From the NCBI GenBank assembly GCA_012295275.1, contig CM022669.1, positions 13,274,172-13,338,171 of the forward strand: a stretch of 64,000 nucleotides of DNA, read 5' to 3'. This document shows, piece after piece, positions 1 to 13,400 of this stretch. The translations under genes were made by a program, and so were the position numbers. The notes under the pieces were generated by a model that was not told where the DNA came from, made no database searches, and worked only from the letters and a program-made list of their open reading frames with translations. The number at the start of each line of letters is the position of its first letter. Positions within the stretch are counted from its first letter, which is position 1. This DNA is from Chrysomallon squamiferum (taxonomy: Eukaryota; Mollusca; Gastropoda; Neomphalida; Peltospiridae).

Positions 1-284
1 TCTTTTATTTTTATAATTTAACCTCTAGTATTTTAAAATACAAGTATTTCTAGAGAAGAAACCTAAAGTGGACACTACATGAATAATAATAATAATGATA
101 ATAATTAGTTCTCTGTATTATTATTCTTTTATTAACTGATTCTAATATTTAGTCACTAAGAAAGGTAAAAATCAGATGACAGAAGAATTTGAGATATGTA
201 TTAGCACTTCCAGCAAACAAATTATTTCAAAGAAAAGCGTGATCTAATGACTGATAAAACAAATTATTAAAAATACATAACAAC

Positions 285-545
285 CTCCGAACGCCTTGAC
301 TCCCAGCAGTAAGAATGCACATCTCTGTATGACAGACTGACACAGGTCTTCGTACGTAATATTTTTTGTTTCTCTTTTCTTCGATATTTTAATCTTTTCT
401 GTATCATCTGCAAAGGAATTTTTACCAGTTAAAAACATTCTTCAAGTGAAATTCTATACATACATGAACATACACCAACATCGCATGAAAATAAATAGTT
501 TTATATGACATGGAATAGACACACACACACAGACACACAGACACA

Positions 546-595
<50 letters not shown>

Positions 596-1173
596 GAGCA
601 CACAAAAACACACACCTCTATTCACACATACAATATCAGATTACAGAAAAAAGTGGACTCCAAACTAACAATTACAAACCTTCAGAATCGATTCGAGTTT
701 GATCTGAGTATTCATTATCTTCTGTTATGTCATGGCCTGATTCTCCAAGCTCAAAATCAGATATTTTCCTCATGGGGCTGGTGTCACTTTTAGTCTGGGA
801 GGAGCTGCCTGGCTGCTTGAACGACAAAACTTTGCTGCGCAGCTGATACACATTGTAATACACAGCAGCCAACCTCTTTGTGGGTCTGAATAATAATAAT
901 AATTAAAAAAAAAAACATAGTGATCATCATAAAACTGACTTTACCTGTAATTTACAATAAAAAATAATAAAAATAATAATAATAATAATAATAATTTTAA
1001 AAATCTGTTGATCTAAATGTAAGATGAAATTTTCAGAAGTGATTTCTAACTCTTTCAAATTATTAACTAGAATTTAATTTTTTATAATTATTTTTTTTAT
1101 TTCTCCATTATGTACACATGCATGTGCATGCTAACACACACATACACTAAAATAACTTGTCAAATTCATTGAA

Positions 1174-1207
<34 letters not shown>

Positions 1208-1423
1208 ATGATACATACACATAAACATATACATTTACATTATGATAACTGAAGAGAATTAATTTCAGTTAATTACAGGTTAACAAAGGATTACAGAAAT
1301 GCCTCACCATTTATACTGGATCTCATTATAGCAAATATCTTCAAAAAAATAAAAACTACTATTTTAAATCTGTGAAGGCTCCAACATCATTGATTTAAAT
1401 GAAACAATATACATGTTTTACAT

Positions 1424-1467
<44 letters not shown>

Positions 1468-4400
1468 TGAAATGTTCTGCCTACTTTTCTCCTTCTAAAG
1501 CTTCCTTGGTTAAGTTGAGATGTTTAAGCAGAGCAGCTAAGTAGAATCTCCCCACAGTGTCCAGCAGAGGCTCTTCCTGCAGGTCACTAGTATCCAGATC
1601 TGTCAAATAAAACACTAAAATGATTTTACAACTTACAGAACATACAACATACATTTAGTTAAAGGCATCATTTGCAATGCATCTGTCAAATAAATCAGCT
1701 AAAATGATTTTAAGATTAATATAAAATAAATTTAGGTAAAGACATTAACAGTATCTTGATCTGTCAAATAAAACAGCTAAAATGATTTTAAGATTAATAT
1801 AAAATAAATTCAGGTAAAGACATTACTAGTATCTTGATCTGTCAAATAAAACAGCTAAAAAGATTTTAAGATTGATATAAAATAAATTTAGGTTGAGGCA
1901 TCTTGTAATATCCAGTTTTAATATTTACAGAACATACAATATATATATTTTTTTAAATGATCATTAGTATCCAGATCTGCTAAAATAAGAATCATACAAA
2001 ACAAATTTAAGAAAGAGGTTTTTGTTCTATTTGAAGTACAGAAGAATTATGTTATCAAAGTTTTTTTTTTAAATCATTGTTTTAACCTGTCCTTTATAGT
2101 TTGTATAAAAAAAAATAAAAATCAATTCAAATCAAATTTAAAAAACAAAGATATGCACTGTTTACTATTTATGAAATGAATGGTGAGAAAATGAAATATT
2201 TTACCGTGATTTTCAGCGTAGTCAACCATCATTCCAAGAGCTCGCTGGACGGATTCAGTCTGTGCTCCCATCGCCAGGTCAAGAAGCATCACAGTGGCTG
2301 GATCAAGATTCATGTCAAAACTTCCATAACATCGGCCAGCTCCGGACTCTATGTAGTAGTCAAATATTCCCTTGGAAATCTTTTCTGAGAAACATAAATA
2401 CAGAGGTATTTAGAACAAAAGATTTGATAGTAGTCAAATATCCCCTTGGAAATCTTTTCTGAGAAATATAAATACAGAGGTATTTAGAACAAAAGATTTG
2501 ATAGTAGTCAAATATTCCCTTGGAAATCTTTTCTGAGAAACATAAATACAGAGCTATTTAGAACAACAGATTTGATAGTAGTCAAATATTACCTTGGAAA
2601 TCTTTTCTGAGAAATATAAAAGGAGAGGTATTTAGAAGAAGAGATTTAATAAGAGATGCAGTTTGAGATAAAAGAATTCTTAGAGGTGCTGAATGTTAAA
2701 AATATTTCTAACAGCCAAAACAAACTTTGGAAATAAATAGAAGCCATTATATACATTTTAGAGAAAAAACATTGTTTATATTGGATACTCTTTATCTGAA
2801 AACAAATTAAAATAAATTTTCCAAAAGCAAAGATTAAAGAACAAACATGTACATTTTTAATAGCTTTATAAATATGTCAAACAAGCCTGGCATAAATTTT
2901 GAAGCCCTTATAAATGCAATCCAAAAGAAATAAGGAATTAAAGAAAATATTAAAATCTGCCGTGGTTATTTATTATTTCATTTCAGATACCTATATATAA
3001 ATATATAAACATTACAAAGATGAACATACTATCTAATGACCTTGTAATTTCATGATTTTAACACTTAGTAAAAACTGATAATACATCTTTTTTCTAATAT
3101 AACTGCACAGGATACAAAGTAAATCGTAGTTCTTACCAAACTGACTGTAAGACATCTCCAAGCCATTGCTGAGTAGTGAACTCTGTAACCACAGTGTACA
3201 CTTCCTCTCCTCTGTGGTTTCTGGTGGTCCGAGTAACATCTGACCGATACTGGTACCAACCACTAGAGAACAGGCGCGCTCCATGTCCACCAGCCACACC
3301 CACTGACAGTCGTGTTGGAATTCTGTCAAATACAATGTAAGTTCATGACTGGTATCAGTCTCTGACACTTCAGAGTGCTTTTCTAAAAATAAAAAGGCAT
3401 TGCCCACTCTTCTTTCTACTTACCTCCCTTGGTTTACAATGAACATGTGAATGGTATGCTTTATATCAGTGGTAAAAAAAATTAAAATGGTTTTATTGGA
3501 CAAGCTGAAAATCAGCTATGTTTTATCAGATTTTTTCTTTTTTATCTGCTTAAGAGTCATAAAAAAGTAAACTGTAGCAAAATATCAAGGAAAACTTTTT
3601 ATTTGAATTCACAACCACATCTTTAAATACCCATCCATTTTTAATTTCATCTTTTTCTTTTCTATTTTTTTTTTTTAAATTAACTATTTTAATAAAAAAA
3701 ATGGTTGAGAGCAAATCATCAAATTAATTAATTCAGAAGGATGTGTACAACATCTACCATCACAGCAGAAAACAGGTATTTAAATCTTCCAGGCACTAAA
3801 CAGTTAATACCTTGCTGGGGATTTAGTTCTATTTCTTCCAGTGTCTGAATATTTGGCAGAACTTTGCACAGTCTGTCAATGCAGGTGAGTAATCCCAGGA
3901 TGTCTTGCAGCAGAAAGGATACCTGGTCACTGGGCATCACCAGCATCCAGTGGAGAACGTGCAGAAGCATTCCACCAACAGGACACGCAAGAAGGATATC
4001 TGAAAATAAAAAATAAAATTTATTTTTTAATTTATTTGTATGTTGCTTCCCCTGGTATTCATCATTTTATGCATGTACAGAAATAATAGTTGCTGCACAG
4101 ATTCACAAACAAACATACACATACACATATAAACACACACACTCTCATACATTCACACACAAACAGATAGATGCACTCACATATACATACACACCCTGAT
4201 ATACACATATAATGTTATTTTCATCCCCACAACATAATTAAAATTTGTTTGTTTAATCTAAGGCTTGGCTCTTAAATAAAGAAAACTGAATTAACAATTA
4301 TCTGTGAAACATTATTATATTTATAGTTAATCATGAAGAAAGTAATGATGTTTCCTGATAAATACGGTTCTTAGATTATTAACAGTATGATACACAATTT

Positions 4401-7400
4401 GAACACTCACACTACAATGAACTAACATATTTCAATAGCTGTTATTCTTCAATGTTTTCCAAAAGTAGTTATAATGCCAGAATCATTTTTGATTAAACCA
4501 TTTTGAATATCTGATCAGAATAACATTCTCCAACAGATGACTGTATGTTGTAAAAAATGTGAAATTAAATATCTTATTTGAATAAATTCTCCACAGATCA
4601 TTCTATGCTGTAAAAGTTTGAGACAAATGTGTGATCTGAATGACATTCTCCAACAGATCACTGCATTTTTGACAATTAGGTCATTATGAAAGGAAATATT
4701 TAAAATCAGTGTACCTTCAATGCTTTCCCACAGATTGGGTACATTGGACAGATTCTGTACAATCTGTGTTGTCTGTGTGAAGATTTCCCCACACATTGAC
4801 AACAGAAGTGAGAGATGTGTGTTCAGGTGATTCAACACAGGCTCAATCTGAAAAAAATATAAATTTTTAATTTTAAATACAATATATATATATACATGCA
4901 CACACATATATTATATATATTCATTCCATATTATTCATTTTAAAAATTTATATGATTTCCACATTACCAATTTTAAATAAAGAACAATAATTCAAATAAC
5001 AGTAAAAAGCCTTAAGATTCCATAATATACTATGTTAATTAATTTGTTTTATTTATTATTATTGTTTTTTTTTTTTTTGACAAACAGTTATAAAATCATT
5101 ACATAACCAGTTATATAACCTAAAAGAGAAAAACATGCCAATTTTATTTACTTTATCTTCCACTTAGTCCATAAACATAAACAAATTTTGGTATTATTAT
5201 ATCTGCCTGCATGATCTATAACAGAATACAGTTTTTACCATAGTGGCATTGTCTGATGATTTGGTAAAACAGAAGGCCAGTAGATGTTTCTGTAATGAAG
5301 ACAGTAGTGTGTGTAGATGAGATGGAGGTGATGCTTCAGCACAGTTCTTTGGTAAACTGCCTCCATTGCTTTCAAATGCTATGAGAACTTTCTCCTGTAA
5401 GAAAAAAACAGAAACAGATTTTTAAAGTCATTAATACATGCTTATTCAGTGTATTGTGTTTTAATAGGATGATCAATGAAGATGAATATATTTTACGTTA
5501 CAAAAATGTGGGTTGGTTTTGGGAAGTACAAAATTTTTATATTTGCAATTTATTTAAAATATTACATGCTCAACTTAGTAAACAAAAAAAAGGAAAAATT
5601 TAACAAAATGGGAATTAAAATAAATTATAAATATATATCAACAACAGTTAAATAAAACACATAAAAAATATTTATATCTATTTGATGTATCTGAAAAAAT
5701 ATCATAATATTTTCAGGATGTGAAATTTTTTTTTATTTAAAAATGTATGCTAAATTATTTTTCATAGTATGTAATTTTATTTATAAATGTTACTTTTCAC
5801 TTAAACAAATTTGCAGATATATCTTGAAGAAACAAATTCCACCATTTTATGTTATACAAATTATTTTCTGGCTTACATAAATCAATAAATCTGCCATGAT
5901 GAGTAACTATTACCGATGTTTGCCTGTTTCTGTAACAAACAAAATTTTCAACTACTTACAGTGTGACAAGTCAGGTTTCTCAGAATAGTCTTCATGAGCA
6001 ACTCAGCAAGCCAGAGTTTGTCCCCTGCCTCCTTACAGCTGAGCAACGCAGGCAGACCAAGCACCCCAGCGATGGCCTGGTCGTCATGGAGACTGGTAAG
6101 GATAATGTCCAGCTGCATTCTCTGACAACAACAACAGTTTTAAATTTAGTTGATTTTAATTTAGTTTATTTTGTATTTTCTGATATATTCAATCTTTTTC
6201 AAAAAAACATATATTTGTATTAATACATTTCAAGTTCAGTATATTCTTTATTTTGTAGTAAATCCATTTTTTTTTTTATAAAAAAAGGTATTTTTAACAA
6301 AGATAGAAACCATTTGAAAGAATCTTTGCAAAACTGGTGAAATAAGTTTTGTATTTTTACAATTTTTTATTTTTATTATTGTTTTTAAACGGATGAGATC
6401 AAAATACTAATTTATTATCAACAAGATTTCTTCATATGTTACATCTAGACATATATGCCAAAGATTCATGAAATCTGTTCTGTAAGATACATGTAAAATG
6501 TGCAACATTTACAAAAAATATAGAGTTGATTAAATAATACGCTATATATAATTATCATTAATTTGTTCACTTTCAGTCAAATAATGAATTACATAATTTA
6601 TACAAATTCTTTCATATTCATTTATATTAGAATTCTGAACTTTATTAAACTGTTCAGTTTTATCAGAAATGAGACTTTCAGTCATCCACAGACATACCTG
6701 CCCCTTGGTCAAACTCTCCCAGCAACCTGGTCCTTGAGGTAGCAAGGAATGAAGCAGTTCCATCCTTTCTCTCAGTGGAGGCAGCAAGAGAGGTGCTCCG
6801 ATAGAAAGTGTGTCTCCTACAGCCTGGAAAGATGAAAACAACATACCAGAAATGTTATACAGATAGAAAGACAGACAGCAAGATGGATAGACAGATAGAT
6901 AGAAAGGTAGATAAATAGATAGATAGATATTTAGATAGAAGAGATAGACAGACAGACAAACAGATATAGATAGATAGAAACAAACATGAGATAGACAAGA
7001 TAGATAGACAGACAGATAAATAGATAGATAGATAGATAGATATAGAGATAGGCAGACAGACACAGGTAGATAGGTAGGTAGATATGCAGGCAGACATAGA
7101 GATAGACAGATACAGAGATAGATAGACAACCAGGTATAGAGAGATAGATAGATAGATAGAGATAGGCAGACAGACAAAGGTAGATAGGTAGGTAGACATA
7201 CAGGCAGACAGATGGATAGAGAGATAGCTAAATAGATAGATATATGTAGATATTTTTTAGTTTTCAGACTGGCTCCAAGATTAAAATACAGAGACATTTT
7301 TTTAAATATATAACTCAAACATAACGGATCATGATTACTGTATCTTCAACATAAAATATGATGTAACATAAAATAATGTAAATTAATTATATGCTTTTAT

Positions 7401-10400
7401 AGAAGAAAAAATAAAATGAATGAAATGTATTATTCTGAAAAGAAAATGGCACGATAATTGGCTCAACATATACATCTTACACACTTTGTTTACAAAGTAA
7501 TGACCAAATATATTCTAATGAAAAAAAGTTACTGAGAAAGTGCAAAGGAAAGAAAGTAATTTAATCTACAATTAGCTCTGTATCTGATACTCAGCTTATC
7601 GTAATGAACTAGAGTACAAGAAAATCCTGGCAAGTTCTGGAGGACTCAGTGAGGTTAAGTTTTTAATTATTATTATTTCCATGTGATTACCTGATGGATG
7701 GAAGATGGAGTGTCAGTGTCCATCAGTCTGAAGAGGAGATTTCTCAGCGGTCGAGTCTGTTTGCCAAACACCTCACTTCCCAGACCTCCAGCTACAGCCA
7801 GCGACAGGTGAGAACGCAGCAGGTTCAGACATAGCAGAACAAACTTCTGGTGCTCTCTGTAACATGGTTTAAAGCATGCATTATCATATCAGCATCAAAA
7901 TACATTTAACAATAATATTATTATACAGAAAAATATTTAAGCCAAGATGTACACATTTATCATGCTTAGAAAGACTTTACTATAAAAATTTCATGAATTT
8001 TTGTTAAATCAAAAAACCTTTAATATATTCTTGCATTACTAATGAAAGCTTAGAATGCATTTTTCAATTTTTTACAAAATAATTGTTTTTTTTTGAAACT
8101 GCAAATGTATAAATAAATGCAGCAAAATCATCAAAACAAAATGATATTCAAGAAGTCTGATGAATGTTTATAAATATGCATACAAAAATAATTTTATAAA
8201 TTCACCATAAAGGACACACAACAGAAACATGAATATATAGAGACATGAATACACACACAGATAAGACATGAACACACACACACACACACACACACACAAC
8301 AAATAACACACAAATATATACATAAACACTTTTATAACAGATAAAATACAAAGTAACTGAACATTAAATGATGTAGAAAATACTCACTGCTCTGACTGAA
8401 AGGGTGCTGGTGGAATGTCATTGTTGAAATCATCACAGTATCGCTCTAGGAAGTTACACAGAAGTTTGAATGTGTGCTCCTGAAGATCAATGCAGAAAGG
8501 TCTGTGCCAGGCCACCACTTGTCTGAAAAACAGTCAATAATTTAATACTGGAAAATATTTTAAAAATATTTTACTGGAAAGACATTTAAAGAAACAAAAA
8601 AACAAAATAAAAACATCAAAGAATTTAAATATAAACCAAGAATCTATAAGGTATATAAGCAACATTCATAGAAAAACAAAGTTAACAACTAAACAATTTA
8701 AGATGTACAACACCTTCCTGGAGTGTAAAAGTCAGTGGTTAACAAAAGAAAAAAGTGTTAAATTTAAAACAATCAGAAAACAATTGACAACATAGTAAAC
8801 AGCATTCTAATATTCTTTACTTGTGTAATTTATTTAATGCATTTGTCCCAAATACCATTAATGATGTACCAATCAACAGCCAAACAAATTTTTATTTATC
8901 TATTCACCATTATCGGAGTGCTAGATAAATATGTTTAATATTCCTATATCTTTTACTTCAGTATTAGATTTTTTTTTAAATTAACTTGACTTTTCTGCTA
9001 ATCTACTGACCTGTCCAGTGGCAGTGTTGTCCAGGCAATGCTGTGAGACGTCCCGGCTGATATCTGATGAATAGCCACACCGTCAAGGCCAAGCACTTTC
9101 CTTGGTCTGGTTATTGGACTCTGAGTGTGCCCCTGTCCACACTGGCCCATCCCGTTGTTGCCCCAGGCATAAACCTCATTATCTGGATACAAATAATTTC
9201 ATTAAACATATATTAATAATAATAATAATAATAATAAAATATGAACTGGAAAATAACAAGTATCAAAAAAAGAAAAAAATGAAATTAGAAAACAAATACA
9301 TGCTGATTTTTGTGCATTTAATATGGATCCACTTACTCAGTTTCTGGTTTAATAGCATATACATGATACTGAACTCAGTCAATTAAATGATGGTAAACAA
9401 TTTTGTTTTCTAAAAATTTTATCATAGTTTTTGTATATCATAAGAAATGTAATGTGTAATGGTAATTAAAAGTTTTTCTCTAAGTATTTTAAAATAAATT
9501 AGTTACTTTAATGATATATATCCAGTTTTCTGCATATATTAAAATTAATGCTTATTTATTAGCTACTTGGTGTAGAAATGTGGTTTAAATTAATCCATAA
9601 TAAATTTCACATAAAACTAAATGGTAAGAAATATAAAATGTTAGAAAAGTAGGAACATACCGTGAGTAAGAGCCAAGCAGTGGCTGTCGCCTACAGCTAT
9701 GTCAACAATTCGAATGTTCTGTAGATCTTCAATGAGACGAGGTCGAAGACTCGTGAACTCTGAAAGTCCACAGCCGAGACAAGAACCACTTCCCCATGCA
9801 TAAATCTACAAATTACGAGTTTTTAATTAAAAATCATATTATTATATAGGCATAATGCACCATTAAATTTCAAAAATAATATTCTAGGGTTTTTAAAAAT
9901 ATATTTTTTCCTGTTCTTGTTCTTTTTTCTTGTTTTCTTGGGGTTTTTGGCTGTATTTTTGTCTGTTTTTATAAGTCTACAAATTCTAAGTTTTTAATAA
10001 AAATCCTAATATTATATAGGAATAATGCAGAATTAAATTTCTATAATTTTAGAATAATATTTTAGGCTTTTGCAATATTTTTTTTTTTTTTTTGAGAGGT
10101 TCCTTTTTTATTTATTTCAAGGGATTTTATATTTTTTTTTTTTTTTTATTAATGTGAATAATTTTTTTGGTTTTAAGATCCTGGCTGACTTATTTAATTA
10201 AGAACACCACTTTAATTTTTTCAGATTATGAAATTAAAAAAAAATAAATAAATAAAAAAACAATGGAAAAAATAAATAATTTATGATTAGAATAAGCTAC
10301 ATACCTGTCCAGTTGATGTTAGAGCTAGAGAAAATTGACACCCACAGGCTACTTTCTGAACATACATCCCCACTAGGGCCTCAATAATCTTTGGCTCGTA

Positions 10401-13400
10401 CTGGCGGTTCATGTCTCCGTGTCCTAGTTGCCCTGTAGAATCAAAAATATTCAATATAAGTTTTATTCGAATCAGAGAACATTTTGTTTAAAAAACATTT
10501 TTATCAGGTAAATATTTGTTAAAATTTACTGCTGTACAAAATAAGGATGGCGGAATTGGGTGATATATTTTAGAATTGTGTAGCAATTTCTGTAATTTGT
10601 ATTAGTTATAAAATGTTTGTTATACATGTATTTAAAATTAAATATAAATTATAAAAACTTTTTGTGTGTGTGTGTGTGTGTGAGTGTGTGTATGTGTGTG
10701 TTTGTATTAACATTCTTAGGTTAATGTTGTTTATAAATGAAAGAATGAATTTGTATGTATACAATATCTAAAATTCTCACCACTTTGTTATGTAAATCAC
10801 ATAAATAAATCGTTATCCCCAAATAAAGCATGCCTTTTAAACTAAACACTCATAACTGAAATACATAAGCAAACTACTGACCGTTTTCGCCACCTCCAAA
10901 TGACCACACTGTCCGGCCATCTTGTGACACAGCAAGAGTGTGAGAGCTGCCACAGGCTGCTTGTCCCACGTTACATATCTGCTTTACGTGTTTCGGCAAG
11001 TTACGACTTGAACTGTCGCCATGTCCTGTGCAATAATAATTACAAGTTTATTACTAATATTACTGAAAGACAAATATTTGTATTGGAGAATATATATATA
11101 TATATAATAATATTTATAAATTATTTTAATTATATATTCTTTTTAATTACAGAAAAAATTAATTTATCTTTATATAATAACTTAATCTAAATTATTTTTC
11201 TGAAAATATTCTTAATCAGGATATATTTTATTTTTCTAAAAAACATTTATTGCAACCAAAAATTTTTTTTTTTTTAAAATGATATAACATTTAAAAACAA
11301 ATGTTATTCGTGATTCTTTGGTTATAAGGAAAAAATAAATGAAAAAATACATAATTAATTAATACAATTTGTAAACCTTTTTTTTTTCAGGGTATAGTGT
11401 GTTTCTTTTGTTTTGTCTGAGAGTGAATAATTATACTTTTTGTTGGTAGATTATTTTTAAAGTTTTATATATATATATAGTTAAAAAAATATTTTACAGT
11501 TTTATAAAAGACACACACACACATACACACATGCATGCACGCATGAAACACAATAAAATATATCAATCAATCATTCAAAAGGAAAGCTCAAAACAAATAA
11601 ATATTCATGCATATTTTAAAAAAAAAAAATTTTAATATGAAAAAGCATAATTATATTAGTAATAACAAGAACAGTAATGAACAGATATCAAAATGCTAAC
11701 TGTAAATATAAATTACATATTATCAACATTTTGTTTTTATACTAATTAAAACATGTAACAAACACAATTAACATTATCTGCAAAATATTATATATTTTAA
11801 AAATAATTGTTTACAATTTATTCTTATAAATACTATGCAAACAAGCACATTAATCAAGGTTTCTATTTTTTTTAAAAACACATTTTTATTCAGAAAAATA
11901 AAATTAACGTTTAAAGTTACAGAAGCAGAATTTTAACTGAAATTTACTTAATTTAAAAATGAATTTTATATCATATACTACTAAGTTATTGTTAGAATTG
12001 TTTTCAACAAAGTCATGCTTAATTAAAAATAGGTTTAAAGCTTCAGATGTTATTATGGTTAAAACAAGGGTGTTAATACAAACCATGATAAAGAAAAGGT
12101 AAGGAATTCAGCAGAGCAGATAAATTTATCATAGACATATAAATACCTAGACGACCATATTCACCTTCCCCCCACGTAAACAACTCCCCATCTTCTGTGA
12201 CTGCGGCACTGTGGCGAAAACCAGCAGAAATACACTTGACAATCTGGAAAATATATCAATTTTTTTTTTTTTTTTAAACTTTAGTTATTACTTGACTAGA
12301 AAATAACTGAAAACTAGAAAATAAAAAAAACTAATTTCTTGTGTGAATATGTATAGCTGATTTGGGTTTACTATGACATAGGTATGGGTTATGTTGTGTT
12401 CGTGTGTGTGTGTGTGTGCCTGTGTTGCTTTTTACACTAATCACTTAGATATGTTAACAGTAAACAAATCATAAATTGTTGGAATCATATTTTTTTATAC
12501 ACACATAAACAAACCCACATGGACATACACACAAACAAAAACGCATATAAAAAAAAATGCATTTGAATATATACACAACAATTTGATAGTTCATTTTAAG
12601 CATCATAATTAAAATTAAAATATTAAGAACTAAATCTTATTAAAAGAATTTAATACAACATGTATCAGTCATAAAAAATAAAGTTATGCTTAACTTTTAA
12701 TATACCATTGACAACACTAACATTTAGTAAGTTACTTTAATATGTAGAGAGGTGGTTTATTTGTATATAGGTAAAGTTTTGATATATACCTTGTTTGCTA
12801 GAGGACCAGAAATAACTCTTGGACTTTTCTGTGTGATGTTACTGCCATGTCCAAGTTTTCCATAGTCCCCTGTAATAAAAAAAATAAAAAATCAAGAAAA
12901 ATATTAAATGTTTTTTATCACAATTTACAAATAAAAAGGCGAGAAAATGATGTTTATATATTATAGTCCAATACTGTCAACAACAAAAAAATAATAATTA
13001 TAAATAAATAAATGTAATATTACTTACTAATAATAATAAGATATAGATATATATAAATATATAAAATAATTAAAATTATAAACATTTAAGCAGATTTTAA
13101 TTTATTTTATTATTATATTTTAAATAATTATAGTTAACAAATAATATACTAAGGTAGGTTTGTTTGTTGTTGTTTTTTCAAAAAGAAATCATTTATAAAA
13201 AAAAATAAATAAATAAATAAATAAATAAATAAACCATGGGCTTTATTAATAAGAAAAGAAGTCTGATGCTGAAAATCTATCATTAAGAAAATAGGTGTAG
13301 ATGTCATTTAATAGTCTTCATGGCTTGTTTTATTTAATCACCTTTCTTTTTTTTCGCCTTTTTTTCCTTTTATTCCAAATCCAAATTTTATAATAAACAC

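Noticed and set aside
422-793. Overlapping frames rich in Thr-His or Cys-Val across the AC repeat
   Set aside because: Microsatellite artefacts in a HERC1 intron. The real exon here is 680-885 on the minus strand.
6855-7318. Long minus-strand reading frames rich in Tyr-Leu-Ser-Ile
   Set aside because: Produced by translation of the GATA/GACA repeat. Only 6698-6823 of this stretch is coding (HERC1 exon 13).
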